Assembly (NCBI GenBank): GCA_020161815.1 | Contig: JAIUOP010000017.1 | Span: forward strand, 1-59,801 | Length of the DNA: 59,801 bases | Origin: Actinomycetota bacterium | GTDB lineage: Bacteria; Actinomycetota; Actinomycetes; Actinomycetales; Dermatophilaceae | Direction of reading: 5' to 3' | Shown here: piece after piece, positions 8,215 through 18,802 of the stretch | Layout: every line of letters begins with the position of its first letter | Numbering within the stretch: position 1 is the first letter of the stretch | Notes under the pieces: generated by a model | What the model saw: only the letters and a program-made list of their open reading frames with translations | Told to the model about the DNA's origin: nothing | Databases searched by the model: none | Program-made: the position numbers and the translations under genes

Positions 8215-11200
8215 ATGCGTGTCCTCTCTGCTGTGCTGCCCCAGGCCCCGTCACAGTCCGTGCTGCCGATGCCCGACGAGGCGTTCGGCGGGTGGAGTGC
8301 ACTGCAGGTCGTCGCGATCGTGCTCTGCTTCGTCATCCCGCTCATCGGGTGGGCGCTGCTCTTCCGGCAGGTGGGGCGGTTCGTGTCCTTCTACCGGCTC
8401 GGGCAGTCCGAGGCGCGCACGGACAACCCGGGGTCGCGCACGTGGACGCTGGTCAAGGAGTTCCTCGGGCACACGCGCATGTCGCGCCTGAAGGTGGTCG
8501 CGGCGGCGCACTGGTTCACTGCGCTGTCCTTCTTCGTGCTCTTCGCGACGCTCGTCAACGCCTTCTTCCAGCTGGTGCAGCCGGACTACCGCCTGCCGCT
8601 CATCGGGCACTTCCCACCCTTCGAGTGGCTGATCGAGGTGTTCGCGTGGACCGGCCTGATCGGGATCATCGCGCTCATCTTCATCCGCCAGCGGAACCAC
8701 CCGCGCTCGGCCGCGGGTGAGGCGGGGCGCCGGTCGCGCTTCTTCGGGTCGGTGTGGTGGCAGGCGTACTACGTCGAGTTCACCATCGCCGCCGTGTGCC
8801 TCGCGATCCTCACCCTCCGCACGCTCGAGGCCGCCATCGTGCAGATCCGCGAGCCCGAGACCTCGCTGGGCCTGCACTTCCCGCTCACCGGCTGGCTGGC
8901 CGGGATCTGGTCCGGGCTCTCGCTGCCGGGCCTGGCGCAGTGGATCTATGCGATCGCGATGTTCAAGATCCTCGTGTCCTTCGCGTGGATGATCACCATC
9001 TCGCTCAACCCGACGATGGGTGTGGCCTGGCACCGCTTCCTCGCCTTCCCGAACATCTGGTTCAAGCGCGAGGCCTCCGGTCGCACGGCGCTCGGTGCGG
9101 TCAAGCCGATGACGCTGCGCGGCGAGCCCTTCACGCTCGAGGCGATGGAGGCGATGGCCGAGGAGGACGACGACGCCGAGCCGCCCGTCCTGGGCGTCGG
9201 CAAGGCCGAGGACTTCACCTGGAAGGGCCTGCTCGACTTCACGACCTGCACCGAGTGCGGTCGTTGCCAGTCGCAGTGCCCGGCGTGGAACACCGACAAG
9301 CCGCTCTCCCCCAAGCTGCTCATGATGTCGCTGCGCGAGCACAGCAACGCCAAGGCCCCCTTCCTGCGGGCCGTCGCGGCCGGTGAGAGCGCCCCCGAGG
9401 GCTCTCCCGACTGGTCCGAGATCCCCCTCATCGGGGAGACGGGGTATGCCGCGGAGTCGCCGCTGACGGCATACACCTCGCTCGCGGGGGTTTCCACGGA
9501 CGGTGAGCGGGTCGCCGAGGCCGGCGTCGGCGTCATCGACCCGGACGTGTTGTGGTCGTGCACCACCTGTGGCGCGTGTGTCGAGCAGTGCCCCGTCGAC
9601 ATCGAGCACGTCGACCACATCGTCGACATGCGGCGCTACCAGACGTTGATCGAGTCGGCGTTCCCGGCGGAGCTCGGTGGTCTGTTCAAGAACCTCGAGG
9701 GCAAGGGCAACCCGTGGGGCATGGGCGCGCGGGCGCGCCTGGACTGGGCCAAGGACCTGCCGTTCCCGGTGCGCGTGCTCGGCGAGGACGTCGAGAAGGC
9801 GTCCGATGTGGACTGGCTGTTCTGGGTCGGGTGCGCGGGTGCCTATGAGGACCGCGCGAAGAAGACGACGCGGGCGGTCGCCGAGCTGCTCGACACGGCC
9901 GGGGTGTCCTTCGCGGTTCTCGGCAACGGTGAGACGTGCACGGGTGACTCGGCGCGGCGGGCCGGGAACGAGGTGCTCTTCCAGACCCTGGCTGCGCAGA
10001 ACATCGAGACGATGGGTGAGTTCGGTGTCACCAAGGTCGTCGTGACGTGCGCGCACTGCTTCAACACGATCAAGAACGAGTACGCCCAGCTCGGCGCGAA
10101 CTTCGAGGTCGTCCACCACACCCAGCTGCTCAACCGGCTGGTGCGCGACAAGAAGCTCGTGCCCGTGGCTCGGCCCTCCGAGGTCGGCGGGATGTCGACC
10201 GCCCGGGATGCGGCCTCGACGGCGCCGTCGGTGACCTATCACGACCCCTGCTACCTGGGCCGGCACAACCACGTCTATGCGCCGCCGCGTGAGCTCATCG
10301 GTGCGCTGCCGGGCGTGGAGCTGCGCGAGATGCCGCGCTCGGGCGAGAAGTCCTTCTGCTGTGGCGCCGGTGGTGCCCGCATGTGGATGGAGGAGAAGCT
10401 CGGCACGCGGATCAACATGAACCGCACCGAGGAGGCGCTGGCCACCGGCGCCGAGCGGATCGCCATCGGGTGCCCGTTCTGCCGGGTCATGATCTCTGAT
10501 GGGTTGACCGCCAAGCAGGCCGAGGGCGTCGGGACCGACGTCGAGGTCGTCGATGTCGCCCAGATGCTGCTGTCCGCGGTGCGCCGCGGTCAGGAGGGGC
10601 GGGCGTCCGACGCTGCTGCGCCTGCGGTCGCGGCTCCCGTTGTGGAGGCCGGGCCCGCAGCGGCCGCTCCGGCCGCTTCCGCCCTCGATTCCGGTATGCC
10701 GTCCGCCGCCACCGGCGCTGCCGCCGTCGGTGCCGCTGTGGCTGGCGCCGCGGCGACTGCCACTGCTGCAGCGTCTGGTGCCACTGATGCAGCCGCCACT
10801 CGCGACGCGGCTGACGCCCCGACCGAGGCCGACCCGTGGGACGACGCCGTGCTCGAGGAGGCCCAGGCCGAGGCGACCTTCTCGGCCCAGGCAGACACCT
10901 CCGCGGGAGCCGCGCCGGCTGCCGAAGCGGATCCCTGGGATGACGCTCCTGCCCCGGCCGCGTCTGCACCCGCGAACTCCGCACCCGCAGCCGCAACGGC
11001 CGAGGCCGACCCTTGGGACGACGAGCCGGCCGCAGCAACCGCCACTTCGAATGGTTTGTCCACGCCGCGTACAGATGCTCCAGCGGGTGGGTCACCGGAA
11101 GCCGACCCCTGGGACGACGAGCCCGCGGCGGCACCCGCCTCCGCTGCGCCCGTCACCCAAACGACCACGGATGCTCCAGCCGGCGGGTCACCCGAGGCCG

Positions 11201-12012
11201 ATCCCTGGGACGACGAGCCCGCGGCGGCACCCGCCTCCGCTGCGCCCGTCACCCAAACGACCACGGATGCTCCAGCGGGAGGGTCAGCCGTGGCCGACCC
11301 GTGGGACGAGCCAGACCCCTGGGACGACACCCCCGCCACCCCGGCCGTTGCTGCCCCAGCGGCAGCCGCTGCCGCCCCGGCGGCTGAGGTGGCACCGGCG
11401 CAACAGGAGGCCGTGCCCGCTGAGTCTGCGGATGACGCCGCGCACCCTGCCGCGGAGGTCACCGAGGAGCCGGCAGGTCTCGCGGGCTCGAACGTCGCCG
11501 ACGTGGACCCGTGGGACACCCCTGACCCTTGGGACGAGCCTGCCGGGACCGACACGCCAGTGACCCACCAGGTGGAGCAACTGGACGCGAGCGAAACCAA
11601 CATTGCCGAAGACAGTGGGTCACCCGAAGCAGGCGGGTCCGCCGGAGCCAGCGAGTCAGTCCAGGCTGACCCGTGGGACGAGCCGGTCGGTTCCGCTGAG
11701 CCAGTGACCCACCAGGTGGAGCAACTGGACGCGAGCGAAACCAACACTGTCGATGGTGGCGAGGTGATGGTCGAGGACTCGGCGTGCGATGAGGAGTCCA
11801 CTGACGCCGCTGAGCCCGCGACGGTCGAGGACGCGCCGGCAGAGCCGGCAGCCCCGGCAGGGCCGCCGGCACCGTCGGCACCGGCGGCACCGTCGGCACC
11901 GGCGGCACCGTCGGCACCGGCGGCACCAGCGGCGCCTGCGCCATCGGCGCCGTCCGGTCAGCTTCCGGCAGACCTGCAGGAGATCCTCGACAGCAAGGAC
12001 CCCTGGGACTGA
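8215..12012 (+). CDS. Membrane-bound Fe-S oxidoreductase (HdrD/GlpC-like) with long DPWD-repeat tail
   Basis: This 1265-residue protein has about five N-terminal membrane helices (roughly residues 23-260), two 4Fe-4S motifs (C345-C348-C351-C355 and C449-C452-C455-C459) and two CCG-type domains (VTCAHCFNTIKNEY; SFCCGAGGARMWMEEKLG). That core (about 790 residues) resembles actinobacterial heterodisulfide-reductase-like proteins such as M. tuberculosis Rv0338c. The rest is an Ala/Pro/acidic low-complexity tail with 11 DPWD motifs, the last at the C-terminus. ATG 8215 is used because the upstream extension is Pro/Arg-rich. A bidirectional-looking hairpin follows. The electron partners are unknown. 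Confidence 0.9.
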   Translation: MRVLSAVLPQAPSQSVLPMPDEAFGGWSALQVVAIVLCFVIPLIGWALLFRQVGRFVSFYRLGQSEARTDNPGSRTWTLVKEFLGHTRMSRLKVVAAAHWFTALSFFVLFATLVNAFFQLVQPDYRLPLIGHFPPFEWLIEVFAWTGLIGIIALIFIRQRNHPRSAAGEAGRRSRFFGSVWWQAYYVEFTIAAVCLAILTLRTLEAAIVQIREPETSLGLHFPLTGWLAGIWSGLSLPGLAQWIYAIAMFKILVSFAWMITISLNPTMGVAWHRFLAFPNIWFKREASGRTALGAVKPMTLRGEPFTLEAMEAMAEEDDDAEPPVLGVGKAEDFTWKGLLDFTTCTECGRCQSQCPAWNTDKPLSPKLLMMSLREHSNAKAPFLRAVAAGESAPEGSPDWSEIPLIGETGYAAESPLTAYTSLAGVSTDGERVAEAGVGVIDPDVLWSCTTCGACVEQCPVDIEHVDHIVDMRRYQTLIESAFPAELGGLFKNLEGKGNPWGMGARARLDWAKDLPFPVRVLGEDVEKASDVDWLFWVGCAGAYEDRAKKTTRAVAELLDTAGVSFAVLGNGETCTGDSARRAGNEVLFQTLAAQNIETMGEFGVTKVVVTCAHCFNTIKNEYAQLGANFEVVHHTQLLNRLVRDKKLVPVARPSEVGGMSTARDAASTAPSVTYHDPCYLGRHNHVYAPPRELIGALPGVELREMPRSGEKSFCCGAGGARMWMEEKLGTRINMNRTEEALATGAERIAIGCPFCRVMISDGLTAKQAEGVGTDVEVVDVAQMLLSAVRRGQEGRASDAAAPAVAAPVVEAGPAAAAPAASALDSGMPSAATGAAAVGAAVAGAAATATAAASGATDAAATRDAADAPTEADPWDDAVLEEAQAEATFSAQADTSAGAAPAAEADPWDDAPAPAASAPANSAPAAATAEADPWDDEPAAATATSNGLSTPRTDAPAGGSPEADPWDDEPAAAPASAAPVTQTTTDAPAGGSPEADPWDDEPAAAPASAAPVTQTTTDAPAGGSAVADPWDEPDPWDDTPATPAVAAPAAAAAAPAAEVAPAQQEAVPAESADDAAHPAAEVTEEPAGLAGSNVADVDPWDTPDPWDEPAGTDTPVTHQVEQLDASETNIAEDSGSPEAGGSAGASESVQADPWDEPVGSAEPVTHQVEQLDASETNTVDGGEVMVEDSACDEESTDAAEPATVEDAPAEPAAPAGPPAPSAPAAPSAPAAPSAPAAPAAPAPSAPSGQLPADLQEILDSKDPWD
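11074..11281 (+). repeat. 96-bp tandem repeat within the DPWD tail
   Basis: GATGCTCCAGC recurs at 11074, 11170 and 11266, a 96-bp (32-codon) period. The second and third copies are near-identical over the shared part and encode DAPAGGSPEADPWDDEPAAA and the stretch after it. A separate 46-bp block beginning CCAGTGACCCACCAGGTGGA recurs at 11557 and 11701 (144-bp spacing, 48 codons). Both periods preserve frame. Confidence 0.92.
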
Positions 12013-12028
12013 GTCATCGAGAGAACGA

Positions 12029-12065
12029 CTGAGGGCCGCTCCGGAACATCCGGAGCGGCCCTCAG
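12029..12065. terminator. Strong intergenic hairpin between convergent genes
   Basis: A perfect 16-bp stem, CTGAGGGCCGCTCCGG / CCGGAGCGGCCCTCAG, with loop AACAT, lies between the Fe-S protein stop (plus) and the stop of the ABC binding protein gene (minus). Its symmetry suits termination in both directions. Confidence 0.88.
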
Positions 12066-12125
12066 CGTCTGCGGCCCGTTGCTGGACCCGCTCGGCCTCG
12101 GCCTTGCCTCAGCCGGGGGCTTGCC

Positions 12126-13049
12126 TCAGCCCAGGCCCTGTGCCTTCAACCACTCGGCGGCGACGGCCTTGGGGTCCTTCTTGTCGACGTCGGTGGCCTT
12201 GAGCAGGTTGGTCAGCTCCTCGGTCGTGAGCTTCGCCGACACCGCGTTCAGCGCCGCCGACACCTCGTCGGCCCGGTCCGCCACGACGAGCGGCACGACG
12301 TTCTGCGAGCCGAAGAGCTTCTTGTCGTCCTTGATCGTCACGAAGTCGTTGACCACGATCGCCGGGTCGGTCGAGAAGATGTTGGCCGCCTGGACCTGAC
12401 CGTTCTTCAGCGCCTGCACCAGCGCCTGACCCTTGAGCGGCACGAAGTCCTGGAAGGTGATCCCATAGGTCTTCTCCAGGCCGGGGATCCCCTGCGCGCG
12501 CTCCTTGAACTCCGGCGGCGCCCCGAGCGTCAGGTCGCCCGTCTTCCCGGTCAGCTCCGAAAGCGTCGTCGCCCCGACCTTGGCTGCCGTCTCCTTGGTC
12601 ACGACGATCGAGTCGTTGTCCTCGGCCGCCGACTTCTCGAGCACGGTCAGGTTGGCCGGCAGCGAACCCTTGAGCGCGTCATAGACGTCGTTCGGCTCGG
12701 TCTTGTCGAAGGCCTTGTCGTAGTACAGAGCCAGCGCGCCGGTGTACTCCGGCACCACCTGGATCGAGCCGTCCTCAAGGGCCTTGAGGTAGATCTCCCG
12801 CGACCCGATGTTCGTCTTCGTCGAGGCGTCCACGCCCTTGGCCTTCAGGGCGCCGGCATAGATCTCGGCCAGCACGACCGACTCCGAGAAGTCGGCGGAG
12901 CCCACGACGATCGCGCCGCCCGAGGCCGCTCCCCCGGACTCCCCCGACGCGGCAGGACTGGAGAGGGGGTCACTGGACCCTCCACCGCAGGCGGTCAGCC
13001 CCAGCAGGGCGACGCCGACGAGGGCGAGGGTCGTGGTCGTGCGCTTCAT
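12126..13049 (-). CDS. Glycine betaine/choline ABC transporter substrate-binding lipoprotein
   Basis: The protein has 307 residues and a lipoprotein signal peptide with lipobox LTAC (Cys21), so it is anchored on the outer face of the membrane. The mature part is an OpuC/ProX-type binding domain (VVGSADFSESVVLAEIYAGA, VVPEYTGALALYY, GAPPEFKERAQG). It is the last gene of the minus-strand operon ATPase, permease, permease, binding protein, 30 bp after the second permease. The likely role is uptake of quaternary ammonium osmolytes; the exact ligand is not readable. Confidence 0.93.
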   Translation of the reverse strand: MKRTTTTLALVGVALLGLTACGGGSSDPLSSPAASGESGGAASGGAIVVGSADFSESVVLAEIYAGALKAKGVDASTKTNIGSREIYLKALEDGSIQVVPEYTGALALYYDKAFDKTEPNDVYDALKGSLPANLTVLEKSAAEDNDSIVVTKETAAKVGATTLSELTGKTGDLTLGAPPEFKERAQGIPGLEKTYGITFQDFVPLKGQALVQALKNGQVQAANIFSTDPAIVVNDFVTIKDDKKLFGSQNVVPLVVADRADEVSAALNAVSAKLTTEELTNLLKATDVDKKDPKAVAAEWLKAQGLG

Positions 13050-13079
13050 GTCGATCCCTTCGGTGACGCACGCGAGTCC

Positions 13080-13865
13080 TCACGCGCTCGTGGTGGGCAC
13101 AACGCCCGAGGCCTCCCCCGGCTTCCCCGGAGCAAGGACAATCTCGCGGCGAACCCGAGGGCGGCCCCAACGGCCGCTCCCTGCGGGTCCACCGCCGGTC
13201 AGTCCGGGTGAAACGATCACCTTTTGGGCTAGCGCGAACACCCCATCGACGACGAGCGCCAACGCCGAGACCAGGACCGCACCTCCCGCGGTCTGGACGT
13301 AGTTGCCCGCCGCCAGACCGTCGATGAGGAAGCGGCCCAAACCACCCAAGCCGATGTATGCCGCGATGGTCGCCGTTGCGATGACCTGCAGCACCGCCGA
13401 CCGCACTCCCGACCACAGCAGCGGCAACGCGCACGGCAGTTCCACCCGCCAGAGCACCTGGGCCGGACGCATGCCCATCCCTCGCGCCGCGTCCCGGGCG
13501 GCGGGATCGACGGCCTCCACCCCGGCATACGTGCCGGCAAGGATCGGCGGGATGGCGAGCAGGACGAGCGCGATGACCGAGGGCACGAGGAAGGCGGCCT
13601 TGCCCGGGATGAAGGGCCCCACCCACAGCGCGAGCGCGAAGAGCAGGCCCAGCGTCGGGACGGCGCGCGCCGCGTTGGCCGCGGACACGAGCCACTTCCC
13701 GCGGCCGGTGTGGCCCACCCACAGCCCGAGCGGCACCCCGATCGCAGCCGCGATTGCGACGACGAGCGCGCTGTAGCCCAGGTGCTGCAGCAGCCGCGCT
13801 CCGATCCCGTCCGAGCCCGACCAGGACTCGGGCGAGGTGAGCCAGGCCCAGATCGCGGCGATCAC
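13080..13865 (-). CDS. OpuC-type ABC transporter permease (second)
   Basis: The 261-residue membrane protein has about six helices and a binding-protein-dependent permease domain with the EAA-like loop (DPAARDAARGMGMRPAQVLW). The start is GTG 13865, whose GTGA overlaps the stop of the preceding permease. The last ~40 residues (after VIVSPGL) are Pro/Arg/Gly-rich and unlike a usual permease end, so the natural C-terminus may be extended here. It pairs with the first permease as the membrane channel. Confidence 0.92.
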   Translation of the reverse strand: MIAAIWAWLTSPESWSGSDGIGARLLQHLGYSALVVAIAAAIGVPLGLWVGHTGRGKWLVSAANAARAVPTLGLLFALALWVGPFIPGKAAFLVPSVIALVLLAIPPILAGTYAGVEAVDPAARDAARGMGMRPAQVLWRVELPCALPLLWSGVRSAVLQVIATATIAAYIGLGGLGRFLIDGLAAGNYVQTAGGAVLVSALALVVDGVFALAQKVIVSPGLTGGGPAGSGRWGRPRVRREIVLAPGKPGEASGVVPTTSA

Positions 13866-14514
13866 GGCTGCACCCCGGCGCCGGCACCGACGCGCGTCCA
13901 GGGCGTGAGCGCGGCCCCCACGACGCGGATGAGCACGTCGAAGCCCAGGGCGAGCACCACGCACGCGACGATGCCGGTGATGAGCTCACCGTTGATGGCC
14001 CGGTTGAACCCGTCGGTGAGCAGGTGCCCCAGTTGTGGCACGCCGATGAGCGAGGCGACCGAGACGATCGAGACGTTGGAGACGGCGGCGACCCGCAGGC
14101 CGGCCGTGAGCACCGGCACCGACAGGGGCAGGTCGACGGCCAGGAACCGCCGCAGCCCGCGATAGCCCATCGCCGTGGCCGCGGCGCGCACGTCCTCGGG
14201 CACCGCGCCCAACCCGTCGGCGACCGAGCGCACGAGCAGCGCCACGGTGTAGACCGTCATCGCGGCCACGACGTTGATCGGGTCGAGGATCCGCGTCCCG
14301 AGGACGAGCGGCATGAGGATGAAGAGCGCCAGGCTCGGGATCGTGTAGAGCAGTCCCGACGTGGTCACGAGGACCGGGTATGCCGTCCGCCACCGTCGCG
14401 CTGCCCACCCCAGGGGGAGGGCGATCACCAACCCGAGGACCAGCGGGAGCCCGGCGAGCCAGATGTGCTGACCCAAGAGGGGGAAGACGTCACGCCAGTG
14501 GTCCGCGAGCCAGG

Positions 14515-14518
<4 letters not shown>
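13862..14518 (-). CDS. OpuC-type ABC transporter permease (first)
   Basis: The 218-residue protein contains five or six membrane helices. The permease signature loop is seen in AVPEDVRAAATAMGYRGLRR. It overlaps the ATPase gene upstream by ATGA (14515-14518) and the second permease downstream by GTGA (13862-13865), so the three genes are translationally coupled. Together they make a two-permease osmoprotectant importer. Confidence 0.94.
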
Positions 14519-15597
<1,079 letters not shown>

Positions 15598-15657
15598 CGC
15601 TCCAACGTAGTCGACGACGGCCCGGCACGGCCCACCCGGCGGTGGGAGGATGCGCGG

Positions 15658-17070
15658 GTGGGTGAGCGGACGGCATACCTCAGTCGCGGTGAGCGACGCG
15701 GCCGGGCGACCCTGTGGGGGCTCACGCTCGGGTCGGGAGTCGCGATTCTCGACGGCTCGGTCGTCAACACGGCGCTGCGGGCCATCGGGACCGACCTCGG
15801 GGCGTCGCTGGCGCAGCTGCAGTGGGTCATCAACGGCTACATGCTGGCGCTCGCCTCGCTCGTGCTCGTCGGTGGCGCGCTCTCGGACCGGCTCGGGCGG
15901 CGGCGGATCTACCTGGTCGGGATGGCGTGGTTCCTCGTCGGGTCTGTGGCCTGCGCGCTGGCCCAGTCACCCGGCCAGCTCATCGCGATGCGGGTGCTGC
16001 AGGGCATCGGCGCGGCGCTCCTGACGCCCGGGGCGCTGGCGATCATCCAGTCGAGCTTCGCGCCGGACGAGCGCGCGGGTGCGATCGGCACCTGGGCCGG
16101 GATGTCCGGGATCGCGGCGGCGATCGGGCCTTTCGTCGGGGGCTGGCTGGTCGATCACGCCAGTTGGCGGTGGATCTTCGGGATCAACGTGCCGCTGTGC
16201 CTGGCCGTGATCGGGCTTGTCGTGTGGGCGACGCCGGAGAGCCGCTCGCCGGCGGTGGGTCGCTTCGACGCCGTGGGGGCCATGCTGAGTGTGATCTCGC
16301 TGGGGCTGTTGACCTTTGGTCTGACGCAGGGCTTGGGATCGGTCTCGGGCTGGGGTCCGCTGGTGGCGGGCGTCGTGGGTCTGGGGCTCCTGCTGGCCGT
16401 GGAGCGGAGGTCTGCGGCGCCATTGATCCCGTTGCGGCTCTTTGCTTCTCGCGTCTTCAGCGCGGCGAACGCGATGACATTCCTCGTCTACGGCGCGCTC
16501 GGGGTGGTCTTCTTCATCCTCGTGCTGCAGCTCCAGGTGAGCGCCGGCTGGTCGGCGCTGGCGGCGGGGCTGTCGGGCCTGCCGGTGACCGTGGCGCTCA
16601 TGCTCCTGTCGTCGAGGGCCGCCGCGTTGTCCGCGCGGATCGGACCGCGGCTGCCGATGACCGTCGGGCCGCTGGTGTGTGCGGTCGGGGTCCTGTTGCT
16701 GCTCGGGGTGGGCCGGGGGACGCAGTGGTATGCCGTGGGGCCGGGTCTCGTCGTCTTCGCCCTCGGGTTGGCGCTGCTGGTCGCCCCCCTGACGGCCTCG
16801 GTCCTGGCTGCGGCGCCGGACTCACACGCCGGGGTGGCCAGCGGGATCAACAACGCGGTGGCACGAGCGGGGTCGCTCCTGGCCGTGGCAGCGCTGCCGG
16901 CGCTCGTCGGTCTGTCGGGGACGGACTACCAGTCGCCCGAGGCGATGACCGCGGGCTATCGGGCCGCGATGCTCATCTGCGCGGGGCTGCTCGCCGCGGG
17001 TGGGGTCGTGAGCTGGTTCGGGTTGGGCGGCGACGCTCAGGAGCGAGTGGGCAGCGAGTCGACGAGCTGA
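15658..17070 (+). CDS. MFS transporter, DHA2 (14-helix) drug:H+ antiporter type
   Basis: The 470-residue membrane protein opens GERTAYLSRGERRGRATLWG and then runs through helices with the DHA signatures LDGSVVNTALRAIG (motif D1-like) and GALSDRLGRRRIYLVGM (motif A). GTG 15658 is chosen because GGGAGGA lies 7 nt upstream. Family members export drugs or toxic metabolites. No local regulator gene is adjacent. Its last 34 bp overlap the convergent hydrolase gene. Confidence 0.93.
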   Translation: MGERTAYLSRGERRGRATLWGLTLGSGVAILDGSVVNTALRAIGTDLGASLAQLQWVINGYMLALASLVLVGGALSDRLGRRRIYLVGMAWFLVGSVACALAQSPGQLIAMRVLQGIGAALLTPGALAIIQSSFAPDERAGAIGTWAGMSGIAAAIGPFVGGWLVDHASWRWIFGINVPLCLAVIGLVVWATPESRSPAVGRFDAVGAMLSVISLGLLTFGLTQGLGSVSGWGPLVAGVVGLGLLLAVERRSAAPLIPLRLFASRVFSAANAMTFLVYGALGVVFFILVLQLQVSAGWSALAAGLSGLPVTVALMLLSSRAAALSARIGPRLPMTVGPLVCAVGVLLLLGVGRGTQWYAVGPGLVVFALGLALLVAPLTASVLAAAPDSHAGVASGINNAVARAGSLLAVAALPALVGLSGTDYQSPEAMTAGYRAAMLICAGLLAAGGVVSWFGLGGDAQERVGSESTS

Positions 17071-17675
17071 GCGACGAACCGGGCCGTGCGCTGGTGCCAC
17101 TCCCAGGGACGCGCGAGCATCGCGTGGTTGTCCCTGTCGACGATCTCGAGCTCGACGTCGGCGCCCTGTCGTTCTAGCAGCGTGGCGATCCGGGCGGTTG
17201 CGGCGGCTGAGGTGATGCGGTCCTTGCGGGCGTGGCGCAGGAGGATGCCCTGGCCGGGGCGGGCCGAGACGCGATCGCTCGGGACGACCCAGGGCGCCAG
17301 CCCGACCAAGCCGATGACCTCCGGCCGGCCCAGCAGGTTGAGCCCGACACGGCCTCCCATGGAGTGGCCGACGAGCACGACGGGTGCGCCGGCCGTGCGG
17401 GCGGCGATCTCGTCGAGGGCCCAGTGGGCGTCGTGCAGGGGGTGGGCGGCGCGTCCGTTCCATCCGCGTCGGGCGTACTTGAGACGGACCACGGCGATGT
17501 CATCGGGCGTCGCGGCGTCGATCACCCACGCGAAGGGCAGCAGCCGGAGCACGGCCAGGCCGCGCCAGGAGACCGGGTTGGTGCCCTTCTCGGCGCCCCC
17601 GTGGAGGACCAGCACGACGCCCCGCACGTCGGGGGTGAGCTGGTCCGTGCGGTCGAGCTCCGGAGTCTCGCTCAC
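17037..17675 (-). CDS. Alpha/beta hydrolase (dienelactone-hydrolase-like)
   Basis: The 212-residue cytoplasmic protein carries the nucleophile elbow GHSMGG (Ser105), the oxyanion region LVLHGGAEKG near the N-terminus, and a late Asp/His pair (IVDRDNHAMLARPWEW). The GTG start at 17675 overlaps the cutA stop as GTGA, so it is translated as part of dcd-cutA-hydrolase. The substrate is unknown. Confidence 0.88.
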   Translation of the reverse strand: MSETPELDRTDQLTPDVRGVVLVLHGGAEKGTNPVSWRGLAVLRLLPFAWVIDAATPDDIAVVRLKYARRGWNGRAAHPLHDAHWALDEIAARTAGAPVVLVGHSMGGRVGLNLLGRPEVIGLVGLAPWVVPSDRVSARPGQGILLRHARKDRITSAAATARIATLLERQGADVELEIVDRDNHAMLARPWEWHQRTARFVAQLVDSLPTRS

Positions 17676-17995
17676 GCGGAAGGCTCGCCGAGGACGGAAG
17701 CCAGCCACACGGCATACGGGCTGGAGAGGTGGGTCAGCGGGACGGCGACGACCTCGGGGACGTCGTAGGGGTGGAGCTGGGTCACGCGCGCGGCGAGGCG
17801 GTCGAAGAGGTCGGCGCGGGTCTTCGCGAGGAGGAGGACCTCGTCGGCCTGCTCGACCGCGCCCTCCCAGAGGTAGGTCGAGCGGATCGCGGGGAGCACC
17901 TGGCAGCAGGCGGCGAGGCGCTCCTCGACGAGGGCGTGGGCGAGTGCGTCGGCGTGCTCGGCCGGCGCGCTGATCCGGACCTCGAGGAAGGTCAC
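17672..17995 (-). CDS. cutA: CutA-like divalent cation tolerance protein
   Basis: The 107-residue protein is a complete CutA1 fold of the usual length: [40 protein letters not shown] and [11 protein letters not shown] are family hallmarks. CutA trimers bind copper, but their physiological role is unsettled. The GTG start (17995) overlaps the dcd stop (GTGA), and the stop overlaps the hydrolase start. Confidence 0.93.
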   Translation of the reverse strand: MTFLEVRISAPAEHADALAHALVEERLAACCQVLPAIRSTYLWEGAVEQADEVLLLAKTRADLFDRLAARVTQLHPYDVPEVVAVPLTHLSSPYAVWLASVLGEPSA

Positions 17996-18570
17996 GTCAG
18001 GTCGGTGCGGTGGAAGTTCGCGTGGCTGCGGCTGGCCGTCGGGCCGCGCTGGCCCTGGTAGTGCGAGCCGTATGCCGCTGAGCCGTAAGGGTTTTCGGCC
18101 GGACTGGAAAGCTTGATGAAGCAGAGCTGGCCGATCTTCATGCCCGGCCAGAGCATGATCGGCAGGGTCGCGACGTTGGAGAGCTCGAGGGTGACGTGGC
18201 CGCTGAAGCCCGGGTCGACGAAGCCGGCGGTCGCGTGGGTGAGCAGGCCGAGGCGGCCGAGGGAGGACTTGCCCTCGACGCGGGCAGCGAGGTCGTCGGG
18301 AAGGGTCACGGTCTCGAGGGTGCTCCCGAGGACGAACTCGCCCGGGTGGAGCACGAACCCGTCCGCCGGGTCGACCTCGACGAGCCGGGTCAGGTCGGGC
18401 TGGTCCTGCGCGGGGTCGATGACGGGGTACTTGTGGTTGTCGAAGAGCCGGAAGAACTTGTCCAGGCGCACGTCGACGCTGCTCGGCTGGACCATGCCGG
18501 GGTCCCACGGGTCGAGCACGACCCGGCCGTTGGCGATCTCGGAGCGGATGTCGCGGTCGGAGAGGAGCAC
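17992..18570 (-). CDS. dcd: dCTP deaminase
   Basis: The 192-residue enzyme deaminates dCTP. The catalytic block [20 protein letters not shown] and the QPSSVDVRL region are intact, and the C-terminal [11 protein letters not shown] loop closes over the nucleotide. Actinobacterial Dcd may be the bifunctional form that goes straight to dUMP; the sequence alone is not enough to decide. It leads the dcd-cutA-hydrolase operon. The promoter should lie within 18571-18680. Confidence 0.96.
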   Translation of the reverse strand: MLLSDRDIRSEIANGRVVLDPWDPGMVQPSSVDVRLDKFFRLFDNHKYPVIDPAQDQPDLTRLVEVDPADGFVLHPGEFVLGSTLETVTLPDDLAARVEGKSSLGRLGLLTHATAGFVDPGFSGHVTLELSNVATLPIMLWPGMKIGQLCFIKLSSPAENPYGSAAYGSHYQGQRGPTASRSHANFHRTDLT

Positions 18571-18655
18571 CCCGTCAGGCTAGTTGCTTGGGCGTTCCCC
18601 AAGGTCCATCCCGGGTTGAGGCGTCCAAATCCTGTTCCCGTGTCCACCTGAGGGC

Positions 18656-18668
18656 ACCTGAATCAGGT
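18656..18668. promoter_or_regulatory. 13-bp palindrome in the dcd / tRNA-Gly divergent gap
   Basis: ACCTGA-A-TCAGGT is a perfect inverted repeat in the 232-bp gap (18571-18802) between dcd (minus) and tRNA-Gly (plus). The same gap also holds interlocking complementary octamers (TTGAGGCG/CGCCTCAA and ATCCTGTT/AACAGGAT, about 18615-18685) and TAAGAT (18759-18764), a plausible -10 for the tRNA. No regulator is assigned. Confidence 0.4.
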
Positions 18669-18802
18669 TTGACCGCCTCAACAGGATGTGGGCCTTGGAA
18701 CGTGGGTGGACCCCGACCAGCGATCGGTATGCCGTGTGGCCGGCCGAGCGGGCTGGGTTAAGATTTCGGGGCTGCCTCGCACGGACGTGTTCCGGAGGCT
18801 GC

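Noticed and set aside
8251..10272. 673-codon minus-strand frame opposite the Fe-S protein
   Set aside because: Arg/Glu/Gly-rich with no domain, and fully antisense to cysteine-motif coding sequence; typical high-GC shadow.
11870..11950. Possible CRISPR-like or simple repeat array (PAAPSA units)
   Set aside because: It is in-frame coding low complexity at the end of the Fe-S protein tail; no spacers and no cas genes. No CRISPR array was seen anywhere in the window.
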